Origin: an uncultured Caulobacteraceae bacterium
Lineage (GTDB): Bacteria; Pseudomonadota; Alphaproteobacteria; Caulobacterales; Caulobacteraceae
NCBI GenBank assembly: GCA_903872075.1
Contig: CAIQJF010000065.1
Coordinates: 1-64,000 of the forward strand
DNA: 64,000 nucleotides
Direction: 5' to 3'
The notes under the pieces were generated by a model. That model did no database searches, had not been told where the DNA came from, and saw only the letters and a program-made list of their open reading frames with translations. Every line of letters begins with the position of its first letter. The first letter of the stretch is position 1. Position numbers and translations under genes: made by a program. This document shows positions 32,647 through 41,305 of the stretch, piece after piece.

Positions 32647-33903
32647 ATGAATTTCGATGACACCCCTGCCGAAGCAACATTCCGCGCCGAGGTCCGCGCC
32701 TGGATCGACGCCAACGCGCCGAAGGAGCTGAAGGCCGATCTGGAGTCTTCCGGGTTCGGCAATATGGAACTCAAGGGCGTCGACCCGATGGCCGCCGCCA
32801 AGGCCTGGCAGAAGAAGAAGGCGGAGGCCGGCTGGGCCTGTCTGCACTGGCCCAAGGAGTACGGCGGTCGCGGCGCCACGCCGATCGAGCGCGTTATCTG
32901 GGGCCAGGAAGAAGCGCCCTACGGCGCCCTCGGCGGCATCTTCATCATCGGCCAGGGCATGTGCGGCCCGACGGTCATGGCCTTCGCCAGCGAAGAGCAG
33001 AAGCGGCGGTACCTGCCGCCGTTGGCGGCCGGCGAGGAGGTCTGGTGCCAGCTGTTCAGTGAGCCGGCCGGCGGTTCCGATCTGGCCGGCCTGCGCACCC
33101 GCGCCGAGCCGGCCAAGGACGGGTCTGGCGACTGGATCATCAACGGTCAGAAGATCTGGACCAGCGGCGCCCACTATTCCGACATGGCGATCCTGATCAC
33201 CCGGACCGACCCCACCGTGCCCAAACACAAGGGCCTGACCATGTTCTTCCTGAGCATGAAGACCCCGGGCATCGAGATCCGGCCGATCAAACAGGCCAAC
33301 GGCCAGTCGGGCTTCAACGAGGTCTATTTCACCGACGTGCGCATCCCCGACGCCCAGCGGCTGGGCGCGGTGGGCGACGGCTGGAAGGTCTCGCTCACGA
33401 CCCTGATGAACGAGCGCCTGTCGATTGGCTCGGGGATGTCCTCGGGCTTCCCGGAGCTGTTCGAACTCTGCTGCCGTATCGAGACCGAGAACGGCTTGGC
33501 CGTGGACGATCCGGCGGTGCGTTCCAAGCTGGCCAACTGGGCGGTGAAGACCACGGGCCTGAAGTACACCGGCTTCCGTGCGCTTTCCGCACTGTCCCGC
33601 GGCGAGACGCCCGGGCCGGAGAACTCCATCGGCAAGCTGGTGGCGGGTCCGGCCATGCAGGAAATCGCCATGTTCGCCGAGGATCTCCAGGCCCAGGCCG
33701 GTATCATCTCCGATCCGGCCATCGCCGCCGCCAACGGCCGCTTCCAGGCCATGCTGCTGCGCTCGCCCGCCACCCGCGTTGAGGGCGGCACCGACGAGAT
33801 CCTGCGCAACATCATCGCTGAACGTGTGCTGGGCCTGCCGGGCGACATCCGCGTCGACAAGGACGTGCCCTTCAACCAGATTCCCACCAGCGGACGGGGC
33901 TGA
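32647..33903 (+). CDS. Acyl-CoA dehydrogenase
   Basis: 418 residues. The ACAD features are QLFSEPAGGSDLAGLRTRAE, WIINGQKIWTSGAHYSDMAI and the C-terminal RVEGGTDEILRNIIAERVLG with Glu at the catalytic position. It oxidises an acyl-CoA to the 2-enoyl-CoA with FAD, passing electrons to ETF. The longer length and the first ACAD gene just upstream suggest a two-subunit enzyme. The next gene, an enoyl-CoA hydratase, starts 5 nt after the stop. Confidence 0.92.
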   Translation: MNFDDTPAEATFRAEVRAWIDANAPKELKADLESSGFGNMELKGVDPMAAAKAWQKKKAEAGWACLHWPKEYGGRGATPIERVIWGQEEAPYGALGGIFIIGQGMCGPTVMAFASEEQKRRYLPPLAAGEEVWCQLFSEPAGGSDLAGLRTRAEPAKDGSGDWIINGQKIWTSGAHYSDMAILITRTDPTVPKHKGLTMFFLSMKTPGIEIRPIKQANGQSGFNEVYFTDVRIPDAQRLGAVGDGWKVSLTTLMNERLSIGSGMSSGFPELFELCCRIETENGLAVDDPAVRSKLANWAVKTTGLKYTGFRALSALSRGETPGPENSIGKLVAGPAMQEIAMFAEDLQAQAGIISDPAIAAANGRFQAMLLRSPATRVEGGTDEILRNIIAERVLGLPGDIRVDKDVPFNQIPTSGRG

Positions 33904-33908
33904 TCGCC

Positions 33909-34709
33909 ATGGACTATGAGCATCTGATCCTCGACCAGCGCGGCGACGCCCTGTGGGTCACCCTGAACCGCCCCGCCAGCCTCAACGCCCTCAACCGGCG
34001 AATCGTCGAGGAATTGCGTGATCTGTTCGTCGGCCTCTACTGGCGCCACGAGATCCGCGTCGTGGTGCTGCGCGGGGCCGGCAATAACTTCTGCGCCGGG
34101 CTCGACCTGAAGGAGCGCGACAACAGCGGCGGCGGCGGACCGTCCAACGGCCTCATCCGCCAGCGGCAGATCAGCGAGATCGTCATGGCCATGCGTCGCT
34201 GCCCGCAGCCGATCATCTCCCTGATCGACGGCGCGGCGGCCGGCGGCGGCTTCGCCTTCGCCCTTGCCTCTGACGTTCGCATCGCCACCCCGACCTTGAA
34301 GATGAATGCGGCCTTCATTCGCATTGGCCTCTCGGCTTGCGACATCGGCGTCAGCTACTTCCTGCCGCGGATGGTCGGTTCCTCCGTGGCCGCCGAACTG
34401 ATGCTCACCGGACGCTTCATCCGCGCCGAGCGGGCGCTGTCGCTGGGCCTCGTCAGCCAGGTCGTCACGGCCGAACAGCTGGAGACCGAGGGCGAGGCCC
34501 TGGTCGCCGAAATGCTGCTGACCACGCCGTTGGGTCTGCGCCTGACTAAGGAGTGCCTGAATCACTCCATCGACGCCGGCGGGCTGGAGGCGGCCATCGC
34601 CATGGAGGACCGCAACCAGATCCTCTGCGCGCAGAGCGAGGACTTCCAGGAAGGTGTCCGCGCCTTCCTCGAAAAGCGGCCGCCGAACTACGCCAAGGCC
34701 AAGGTCTGA
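33909..34709 (+). CDS. Enoyl-CoA hydratase/isomerase family protein
   Basis: 266 residues of the crotonase fold. The oxyanion motifs GAGNNFCAGLDLKER (about 56-70) and IDGAAAGGGFAFALASDVRI (about 105-124) are clear. It probably hydrates the enoyl-CoA made by the upstream dehydrogenases. It starts 5 nt after the ACAD gene and is followed after 4 nt by a second crotonase gene, in one operon. Confidence 0.9.
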   Translation: MDYEHLILDQRGDALWVTLNRPASLNALNRRIVEELRDLFVGLYWRHEIRVVVLRGAGNNFCAGLDLKERDNSGGGGPSNGLIRQRQISEIVMAMRRCPQPIISLIDGAAAGGGFAFALASDVRIATPTLKMNAAFIRIGLSACDIGVSYFLPRMVGSSVAAELMLTGRFIRAERALSLGLVSQVVTAEQLETEGEALVAEMLLTTPLGLRLTKECLNHSIDAGGLEAAIAMEDRNQILCAQSEDFQEGVRAFLEKRPPNYAKAKV

Positions 34710-34713
34710 CACG

Positions 34714-35511
34714 GTGATCGACAGCGGCACCGAGCGTCTCCTGGGGTTGAAGGACGGCGCGATCGGCTGGATGATCTTCAATCATCCCGAACGCCGCAAC
34801 GCGATTTCGCTGGACATGTGGGCCGGCATCCCCCGGGTGCTGGCGGTGTTCGAGGCGGATCCGGAAATCCGGGTGATCGTCTTCAAAGGTGCGGGGGACA
34901 AGGCCTTCATCTCCGGCGCCGACATCTCGCAGTTCGGCGAGCATCGCGATGATCGGGCCGCCAACGCCGTCTACAGCGCCCAGAGCGCCGAGGCGACGCG
35001 GGCCATGGTCGGCCTCTCCAAGCCGTCCATCGCCATGATCCGCGGCTTCTGCATCGGCGGCGGCATGGCGGTGGCCCTGACCTGCGATCTGCGCGTCTGC
35101 TCAGACGACAGCCGGTTCGGCATCCCCGCCGCCCGGCTTGGTCTTGGCTATGCCTTCGACGGGGTGAAGACCCTGACTGACCTCGTCGGCCCATCCTTCG
35201 CCAAGGACATTCTATTCACCGCGCGCCACCTCGACGCGGCCGAGGCCCTGCGCATCGGCCTGGTGAGCCGGATGACCACGGTCGAGGATCTCGACATGGC
35301 GGTGCGCGCCTATGCCGATCAGATTGGCCAGAACGCGCCGCTGACGGTCCGTGCCGCCAAGATTGCCGTTCGCGAGGCTATGAAGGACCCCGATAAGCGG
35401 AAGGTTGCCGAGGTCAGCGCCGCCGTCGACGCCTGTTTCCAGAGTGCCGACTACGCCGAGGGCCGTAAGGCGTTCATGGAAAAGCGCCGTCCGGTGTTCC
35501 GGGGCCAATGA
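34714..35511 (+). CDS. Enoyl-CoA hydratase/isomerase family protein (second copy)
   Basis: 265 residues from the GTG at 34714, 4 nt after the previous stop; an earlier GTG at 34654 lies inside the upstream gene. Crotonase signatures are GAGDKAFISGADISQFGE and RGFCIGGGMAVALTCDLRV. It is clearly divergent from its neighbour, so it may act on a different intermediate (a hydratase, isomerase or ring-opening hydrolase). The substrate is not predictable. It precedes an SDR by 10 nt. Confidence 0.88.
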   Translation: MIDSGTERLLGLKDGAIGWMIFNHPERRNAISLDMWAGIPRVLAVFEADPEIRVIVFKGAGDKAFISGADISQFGEHRDDRAANAVYSAQSAEATRAMVGLSKPSIAMIRGFCIGGGMAVALTCDLRVCSDDSRFGIPAARLGLGYAFDGVKTLTDLVGPSFAKDILFTARHLDAAEALRIGLVSRMTTVEDLDMAVRAYADQIGQNAPLTVRAAKIAVREAMKDPDKRKVAEVSAAVDACFQSADYAEGRKAFMEKRRPVFRGQ

Positions 35512-35521
35512 GGGCGATCCC

Positions 35522-36355
35522 ATGAGCCGCACGCAATCGCCCCGCGTTATCCTCACAGGCGGCGCCACCGGGATAGGGGCCGCTACTGCCGTAAGGCTCA
35601 TGGCCGGCGGCGCGGACGTCACCATCCTCGACGTCGCTGAGCCGGCTCATGGGGCCGGCCGGTTCGTCCACTGCGATCTCGCCGTTCCTGGCGCGATCGA
35701 TACTGCACTGGAGCGGCTCGGCGGGCAGTGGGATGCGCTGGTCAATGTCGCGGGCATTCCGGGGCCCCGGCCGGCCGAACCGGTGATCGCGGTGAACTTC
35801 CTTGGGCTGCGCCACCTGACCGATCGCGTACTCCCGCGGCTTAGCGCCGGAGGCAGCATCACCAGCGTGGCGTCCACGGCGGGACAGTCCTGGCAGCGCC
35901 GGGCTGCGGTGATCGACCAGCTACTCGACACAGCCGATTTCGCCGGCGGGTTGGCGTGGTGCCGCGACAATGGCGGTCTGTGGGAAAAGGACCCTTACAC
36001 CTTCTCCAAACAGTGCGTGGTGGCCTGGACCTACCGGGCAGCAGGCGCCGCGCGCGCCTTTGGCGTGCGCGTCAACTCCGTCAGCCCGGGCGGCACCGAG
36101 ACCCGGCTGACCGAGAACTTCACCGCCCAGATCGGCGCCGAACAGGTGGCCTGGATGGACAGCCAGATCGGCCGTTCGGCCGAACCCGATGACATCGCCA
36201 AGGTGATCGCCTTCGTTGCCGTGGGCGACTGCGGCTGGCTGAACGGCGTCGATATCGTGGTCGATGGCGGCATGACGGCCGGACGTCTCGGCGGCTGGAT
36301 CGATTTCAATCAGTCCCCCGCAGCCCTGGTCAGGGCGGCCGCGCGACGCGGCTGA
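35522..36355 (+). CDS. Short-chain dehydrogenase/reductase
   Basis: 277 residues from the ATG at 35522. The NAD(P) motif TGGATGIG is at 12-19, the active-site Ser118 in SITSVASTAG, and Tyr159/Lys163 in DPYTFSKQ. C-terminal DIVVDGGMTAG is typical of 3-alpha-hydroxysteroid or 3-hydroxyacyl-type SDRs. It most likely oxidises the hydroxyacyl-CoA or alcohol produced by the crotonase enzymes. It lies in the same operon, 10 nt downstream. Confidence 0.9.
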   Translation: MSRTQSPRVILTGGATGIGAATAVRLMAGGADVTILDVAEPAHGAGRFVHCDLAVPGAIDTALERLGGQWDALVNVAGIPGPRPAEPVIAVNFLGLRHLTDRVLPRLSAGGSITSVASTAGQSWQRRAAVIDQLLDTADFAGGLAWCRDNGGLWEKDPYTFSKQCVVAWTYRAAGAARAFGVRVNSVSPGGTETRLTENFTAQIGAEQVAWMDSQIGRSAEPDDIAKVIAFVAVGDCGWLNGVDIVVDGGMTAGRLGGWIDFNQSPAALVRAAARRG

Positions 36356-36356
36356 C

Positions 36357-36391
36357 TTGGCCGCCGCCAGGGGTTCTGTATAGCGTTTACA
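36357..36391 (+). promoter_or_regulatory. Candidate promoter with dyad upstream of the quinone-oxidoreductase-like gene
   Basis: TTGGCC (36357-36362), 16 nt, TATAGC (36379-36384). A short dyad TGTA (36377-36380), 7 nt, TACA (36388-36391) overlaps the -10, a pattern seen for TetR- or FadR-type operators. It lies in the 102-bp gap after the SDR gene. Confidence 0.3.
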
Positions 36392-36457
36392 CAATCGGCG
36401 GTTCGCTCGGACGACACGTTCGGGCCGGCCGACCATGACAATCGGGAAGGGACACAC

Positions 36458-37438
36458 ATGAAGGCCTGGCGCGCGGAGAGTTTTGGCGAAGCGGTCGATG
36501 TTCTGAAGCTGGTGGATGCGCCGATCCCCGAGCCGAGGGGCGCGCAGATTCAGGTGAAGGTGTCGGCGACAGGCGTGGGCCTGCCGGACGTGCTGATGCT
36601 GCGGGGGATTTACCCGGCCGTGTCGGCTCCACCCGTGACGCCAGGCCAGGAAGTCGTGGGTGTGATCTCGGCCATCGGGCCCGACGCCGACCCGGCCATC
36701 ATCGGCCAGCGGGTGATGTGCAACACCTTCTTCGCTCAGGGCGCGGGCGGCTTTGCGGAATACACGCTCTCGCACGCCTCGTCGGCCCTGCCGGTGCCAT
36801 CCAATTTTAGCGACGCGGAGGGGGCCGGCTTCTGGGTCGCCTATCACACCGGCTATGTCGGCCTGGTGCAGCGCGGCCAGCTTCAGGCGGGCGAGACCCT
36901 GCTGGTGCTGGGCGGGGCGGGATCGTCCGGCTCGGCGGCTATCATGCTGGGCAAGGCTCTGGGCGCCACGGTCATCGCCACCGCCAGCAACCCGGAGAAG
37001 GCGGCCTTCTGCGCCAGCCTCGGTGCGGACCATGTCATCAACTACCGCGAGCAGCCGATCCATCGGGCGGTGCGGGAGATCACCGGGGGCCTCGGCGCCA
37101 ACGTCATCTACGACCCCGTGGGCGGCAGCGCCTATGAGTCGGGGACCAAATGCGTCGCCCAGCATGGCCGCATCGTCCTGATCGGCTACGGCAGCGGCGA
37201 CTGGCCCAAGGTCGACGCCCTGCATGCGGTCCTCAAGTCCTATTCCGTCGTCGGCGCCTTCGCAGGGGCCCGGACGGCCGAGGAAACCCGCGCCCACCAC
37301 GCCGAACTCGTCGCCCTGGCCGAAGCCGGCAAGATCCGCGTGCCGCTGGATAAGGTCTTCGACTTCGCCCACACGCCCCAGGCCATCGACCGGCTCGCCA
37401 AGGGCGAGATGGTCGGCAAGGTGGTGGTGACGATCTAG
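36458..37438 (+). CDS. NADPH:quinone oxidoreductase-like MDR protein
   Basis: 326 residues of the medium-chain dehydrogenase superfamily without zinc-binding cysteines, in the quinone oxidoreductase group. The Rossmann motif GGAGSSGSA (152-160) is followed by ATVIATASNPEKAAFCASLGAD and NVIYDPVGG. It probably reduces an enone, quinone or enoyl-CoA with NADPH. A GAAGGGA ribosome-binding site precedes the ATG. It follows the acyl-CoA run on the same strand but has its own candidate promoter. Confidence 0.88.
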   Translation: MKAWRAESFGEAVDVLKLVDAPIPEPRGAQIQVKVSATGVGLPDVLMLRGIYPAVSAPPVTPGQEVVGVISAIGPDADPAIIGQRVMCNTFFAQGAGGFAEYTLSHASSALPVPSNFSDAEGAGFWVAYHTGYVGLVQRGQLQAGETLLVLGGAGSSGSAAIMLGKALGATVIATASNPEKAAFCASLGADHVINYREQPIHRAVREITGGLGANVIYDPVGGSAYESGTKCVAQHGRIVLIGYGSGDWPKVDALHAVLKSYSVVGAFAGARTAEETRAHHAELVALAEAGKIRVPLDKVFDFAHTPQAIDRLAKGEMVGKVVVTI

Positions 37439-37506
37439 GCCTGCGTCGGCACAAGCAGTCCCCCATGGCGCCCCTGGCCGCCTGAGCATCGATGTGAGGA
37501 TGGGTC

Positions 37507-38067
37507 ATGCCCACACTGCCAGATCGCCCGAACACCGCGCTGATCGTCATTGATGTCCAGGTGGGTGTCGTGGCCGGGGCGCATCAGCGGGACGCGGTGG
37601 TGGGCAATATTGGCGCGCTGGTCGACCGGGCGCGGGAGGCCGGGGTTCCGGTGGTCTGGGTGCAGCATTTCGATCACAATCTGGCCCGGGGCAGCGACAA
37701 CTGGCGGATCGTGCCGGAACTCGATCCGGTCGCGGGCGAGCCGCTGATCGAGAAGAGCTACCCAGACTCGTTCGAGGAGACATCCCTTGAGGGCGTGCTG
37801 GCCGGCCTCGGCGTCGGAAAATTGATCGTGACCGGGGCCCAGACCGACGCCTGCATCCGCTCGACCCTGCACGGCGCCTTGGCGCGGGGCTATGACGCCT
37901 TGCTGGTGTCCGACGCCCACACCACCGAGGACCTGTCGAAATGGGGGGCGCCAACGCCCGATCAGGTCATCGCCCACACGAACCTCTACTGGAAATTTCA
38001 ACGGACGCCGGGGCGTGTGGCGGGAATAACTACAACCGCAGAGATGGATTTCCGCGGAAAACCCTGA
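37507..38067 (+). CDS. Isochorismatase-like cysteine hydrolase
   Basis: 186 residues of the isochorismatase/nicotinamidase fold. The Asp-Lys-Cys triad is visible: Asp16 (IVIDVQ), Lys83 (IEKSYPDSF) and Cys116 (TGAQTDACIRST), with the cis-peptide before Ala-Cys. It hydrolyses an amide or enol ether of unknown identity in the cytosol. GAGG precedes the ATG. It is the last metabolic gene before the two-component genes. Confidence 0.88.
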   Translation: MPTLPDRPNTALIVIDVQVGVVAGAHQRDAVVGNIGALVDRAREAGVPVVWVQHFDHNLARGSDNWRIVPELDPVAGEPLIEKSYPDSFEETSLEGVLAGLGVGKLIVTGAQTDACIRSTLHGALARGYDALLVSDAHTTEDLSKWGAPTPDQVIAHTNLYWKFQRTPGRVAGITTTAEMDFRGKP

Positions 38068-38213
38068 CGTAGGCCGGAAAATGGGTGAGTAGTTTCCGAA
38101 CCTCCCGATCGCCGCGGCCTGACGGTATCGATCAGGTTCCTTAAGGGGTCAGTCGAACCGGCCTTTCGCGCCACGGGGGCAATCCGGGCGCCACCAGATT
38201 GGAAACACGCAGG

Positions 38214-38609
38214 TTGAAGGCGCTCCGCATCCTCGTGGTCGACGATGACGCCATGCTTGGCATGATGCTCATCGAGATGCTCGAAGACCTCGGTCACGAG
38301 GGCCTTCCGCTTGAGTGCACCCACCGCGACGCTGTGGCCGCCGCGGCCAGACATCGCCCGGACCTGATGCTCGTGGATGTTGGTTTGGGGGTGGACAGCG
38401 GTCTGGCGGTCATGGACGAGATTCTCCCGTCCCGATTCATCGCTCATGTGTTCATGAGCGGCAACATCGACCATTTGGCCGCGCTGAGACCCGGGGCGCC
38501 GGTGCTTCGAAAGCCCTTCGACGAAACCCAGCTCGAACAGGCGATCCGGGGCGCGCTTGCGCAGGCGGCGCCTGACAACCGCGGACCGATCGGCTCGGCG
38601 GCGGCTTAG
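38214..38609 (+). CDS. Stand-alone response regulator receiver protein
   Basis: 131 residues, a single REC domain with no output domain. From the TTG at 38214 (MKALRILVVDDD): acidic pocket Asp10-Asp12, phospho-acceptor Asp55 in LMLVDVGLG, Ser82 in VFMSGN and Lys100 in LRKPFD. GGAAA (38201-38205) is 8 nt upstream. A TTG at 38199 (15 nt earlier) is also possible; no ATG fits. It lies 12 nt before a hybrid histidine kinase and is probably its partner or a CheY-like phosphate shuttle. Confidence 0.85.
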   Translation: MKALRILVVDDDAMLGMMLIEMLEDLGHEGLPLECTHRDAVAAAARHRPDLMLVDVGLGVDSGLAVMDEILPSRFIAHVFMSGNIDHLAALRPGAPVLRKPFDETQLEQAIRGALAQAAPDNRGPIGSAAA

Positions 38610-38621
38610 GCCCGCCATTGC

Positions 38622-40988
38622 ATGAGCATTGACCCGAACCGGGAGACGGCGGCCCACGCCCAGACCGAAGAGATCCTGTTGCAGGCTGGCGCTCTGCAGA
38701 GCGCCATCTTCAACAGCGCCAACTTTTCCAGCATCGCCACCGACGCCCGTGGCGTGATCCAGATCTTCAACGTCGGGGCCGAGCGCATGCTCGGCTACAC
38801 CGCCGCCGAGGTGCTGAACAAGATCACACCGGCCGACATCTCCGATCCCCAGGAGCTTATCGCCCGCGCCGAAGCCCTGAGTGAGGAACTGTCGACGGAG
38901 ATCACGCCGGGCTTCGAGGCGTTGGTCTTCAAGGCCTCGCGCGGGATCGAGGACATCTATGAGCTGACCTATATCCGGAAGGACGGCAGCCGGTTCCCGG
39001 CCGTTGTCTCGATCACGGCTCTCCGGGACGCCCAGAATACGATCATCGGCTATCTCCTGATCGGCACTGACAATACCGCGCGCAAACAGGTGGAGGAGGA
39101 GCAGAAGGCGTCCGATCAACGCCTCCGCGATCAGCAATTCTACACCCGCTCGCTGATCGAATCGAACATCGACGCCCTGATGACCACCGACCCGGCGGGC
39201 ATCATCACCGACGTCAACAAGCAGATGGAGGCCCTCACCGGCTGCACCCGCGATGAGCTGATCGGCGCGCCGTTCAAAGATTATTTCACCGATCCGGATC
39301 GGGCCGAAGCCGGCATCAAGCGGGTGCTGCGCGAGAAATCGGTCACCGACTACGAACTCACCGCCCGCGCGCGGAACGGGCGCAAGACCGTGGTCTCCTA
39401 CAACGCCACCACCTTCTACGACCGAAGCCGCACCTTGAAGGGCGTCTTCGCCGCGGCCCGGGACGTTACCGAGCGCAAGCGCGTCGAGGCGGAGCTTCAA
39501 TCGGCTAAGGCGGACGCCGAGAGCGCCAGCCGCACCAAGTCCGAATTCCTGGCCAGCATGAGCCATGAGATCCGCACGCCGATGAACTCGATCATGGGCA
39601 TCGCCGATCTGCTGGCCAAGACGCCTCTGACGCCGGAACAGGCGAAATACGTTCAGATCTTTCGCCGGGCGGGGGACAACCTGCTCAATCTGATCAACGA
39701 CATTCTCGACCTCTCCAAGGTCGAGGCCTCGCAACTCGAACTGGAGCGGACGGGATTCTCCCTGATCGACCATCTCGAGAAGGTGATCGAGATGGTCGCC
39801 GCCAGAGCTCAGGAGAAGGGTCTCACCCTCATCTGCGATATCGCGCCGGGAGTCGCTGTCGATCTGATCGGCGATCCGACCCGTCTGCAGCAGGTGCTTC
39901 TGAACCTCGTCGGCAACGCCATCAAGTTCACCGAAACCGGGCAGGTGTCGCTTCGCGTGACGGGCCACGAGGACTCCAGTTTGCCCGCGGCGCTCCGGTT
40001 CACCGTTTCCGATAGCGGCATCGGCATTCCAGCCGAAAAGCTCGACCGCATTTTCGAGCGGTTCACCCAGGCGGATTCGTCCACAACCCGGCGGTTCGGT
40101 GGGTCGGGGCTTGGTCTGACGATCTCGCGGCGGCTGGTGGAGCTCATGGGGGGGCGCATCTGGGTGGAGAGCGTGGAGGGGGCTGGCAGCGTCTTCGCCT
40201 TCATGGCGCCGTTTGAAATCTGGGCCGAGGCCGACAAGTCGGTGGTCGCGCCGAAGGGAACCAACCCCGAGCCGCCACTGGCGCCGCTGCGAATTCTCCT
40301 GGCGGAAGACTCTCCAGATAACTGCATGATTACACTCGCCTATTTGGAAGAGACACCCTATCTGATCGACATCGCCGAAACTGGGGCTATCGCCTGTGAC
40401 ATGTTCGCCGCCGGTCTCTACGATCTGGTCCTGATGGACCGTCAGATGCCTGTGATGGATGGTTTGACGGCGACGCGCTGCATTCGGGCGTGGGAGCAGG
40501 AGAACGCGCGTTCCGCGACACCGATCATCGCCCTGACGGCCTCGGCCTTGAAGGGTGATCGCGAGAAGTGTCTCGCCGCGGGTTGCACCGCGTTCCTGAC
40601 GAAGCCTATCCGACAGGATGTGCTCTTGCGGGCGATCCGGGATCGCTCCCTTCCCGCGCCCGCCGCAGCGAAAGAGGATGTTGCGATCGCCGAGAAGGTG
40701 CCGGTCTGGGCGGGCCACCGCTTCGCCCACCGGATCCCGGCCTACCTGGAGACCTGCCGTCAGAATGTGCGGGTTATGTCCGAGGCCCTTGAGCGAGGCG
40801 ACTTCGGTCCCGTGACGATCCTGGCGCACAACATGCGGGGCACGGGCGGGGCCTATGGCTTTCCCCGGATCACCGATCTGGGCGGCAGTCTGGAGGAGGC
40901 CGCCGGGAGCTTCGATGTTGGCGCCTCGGGAAGTCACCTGGGCAATCTCTCCCATTATCTTGAAGAACTTTTGGCTTCCGGCGCCTGA
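38622..40988 (+). CDS. Hybrid sensor histidine kinase (PAS-PAS-HisKA-HATPase-REC-HPt)
   Basis: 788 residues, without membrane segments, so a cytosolic sensor. Two PAS domains (about 25-155 and 170-285) are followed by HisKA with His315 (SMSHEIRTPMNS), then HATPase_c (about 410-535: NAIKF, DSGIGIP, FGGSGLGLTIS), a receiver domain with Asp606 (LVLMDRQMP) and Lys661, and a C-terminal HPt with His736 (ILAHNMRGTGGAYG). The full internal phosphorelay suggests that the phosphate ends on the separate receiver encoded just upstream. The PAS ligand is unknown. Confidence 0.93.
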   Translation: MSIDPNRETAAHAQTEEILLQAGALQSAIFNSANFSSIATDARGVIQIFNVGAERMLGYTAAEVLNKITPADISDPQELIARAEALSEELSTEITPGFEALVFKASRGIEDIYELTYIRKDGSRFPAVVSITALRDAQNTIIGYLLIGTDNTARKQVEEEQKASDQRLRDQQFYTRSLIESNIDALMTTDPAGIITDVNKQMEALTGCTRDELIGAPFKDYFTDPDRAEAGIKRVLREKSVTDYELTARARNGRKTVVSYNATTFYDRSRTLKGVFAAARDVTERKRVEAELQSAKADAESASRTKSEFLASMSHEIRTPMNSIMGIADLLAKTPLTPEQAKYVQIFRRAGDNLLNLINDILDLSKVEASQLELERTGFSLIDHLEKVIEMVAARAQEKGLTLICDIAPGVAVDLIGDPTRLQQVLLNLVGNAIKFTETGQVSLRVTGHEDSSLPAALRFTVSDSGIGIPAEKLDRIFERFTQADSSTTRRFGGSGLGLTISRRLVELMGGRIWVESVEGAGSVFAFMAPFEIWAEADKSVVAPKGTNPEPPLAPLRILLAEDSPDNCMITLAYLEETPYLIDIAETGAIACDMFAAGLYDLVLMDRQMPVMDGLTATRCIRAWEQENARSATPIIALTASALKGDREKCLAAGCTAFLTKPIRQDVLLRAIRDRSLPAPAAAKEDVAIAEKVPVWAGHRFAHRIPAYLETCRQNVRVMSEALERGDFGPVTILAHNMRGTGGAYGFPRITDLGGSLEEAAGSFDVGASGSHLGNLSHYLEELLASGA

Positions 40989-41075
40989 ACCAATCAGGCC
41001 GCGATCCATTCCTAAGAGACGCTAACACCCTCGTGGCCGTGTCCCGGGCGCGAGGCGCCGACCGAGGAGGTTGGG

Positions 41076-41204
41076 ATGATGGCGCCCGGACACGACGGCA
41101 CGAAGATGGCTCTGGCGCCGGAGCCCGGACAAACTGGGTCCGACGGTGTCGCAGCCCTCGATGATCTCGGAATATCGGGACCTCCGCCCCGGTCACGGAT
41201 CTGA
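41076..41204 (+). CDS. Possible small protein upstream of gnd
   Basis: A 42-codon open frame (starts MMAPGHDGTKMALAPEPGQT, ends GISGPPPRSRI) with GAGGAGG (41064-41070) 5 nt before the ATG, the best ribosome-binding site in this 317-bp gap (40989-41305). Its TGA overlaps the ATG of a further 25-codon frame. The protein resembles no family I recognise and is low in hydrophobic residues. It may be a leader peptide for gnd-zwf or may be chance. Confidence 0.3.
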   Translation: MMAPGHDGTKMALAPEPGQTGSDGVAALDDLGISGPPPRSRI

Positions 41205-41281
41205 TGACCCGGTTTGGTTTCACGACGGCTGCGGTGCTGAAGGCGGCGCGACGTCAGTTGCGTGGTCACCCCGCGCCTTGA
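41204..41281 (+). CDS. Possible 25-residue peptide coupled to the upstream small frame
   Basis: ATG at 41204 overlaps the TGA of the preceding 42-codon frame (TGATG). It reads MTRFGFTTAAVLKAARRQLR then GHPAP, a short basic peptide, and stops 24 nt before gnd. There is no independent ribosome-binding site. It is listed because the stop-start overlap and position suggest a coupled leader, but evidence is weak. Confidence 0.2.
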   Translation: MTRFGFTTAAVLKAARRQLRGHPAP

Positions 41282-41305
41282 TCGCGCCAACCAAGGAGTG
41301 AGACG

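Noticed and set aside
37998-41009. 1003-codon open frame antisense to the two-component genes
   Set aside because: The plus strand encodes a full kinase with all catalytic motifs. The antisense translation is low-complexity and charged, as expected from third-position G+C bias.
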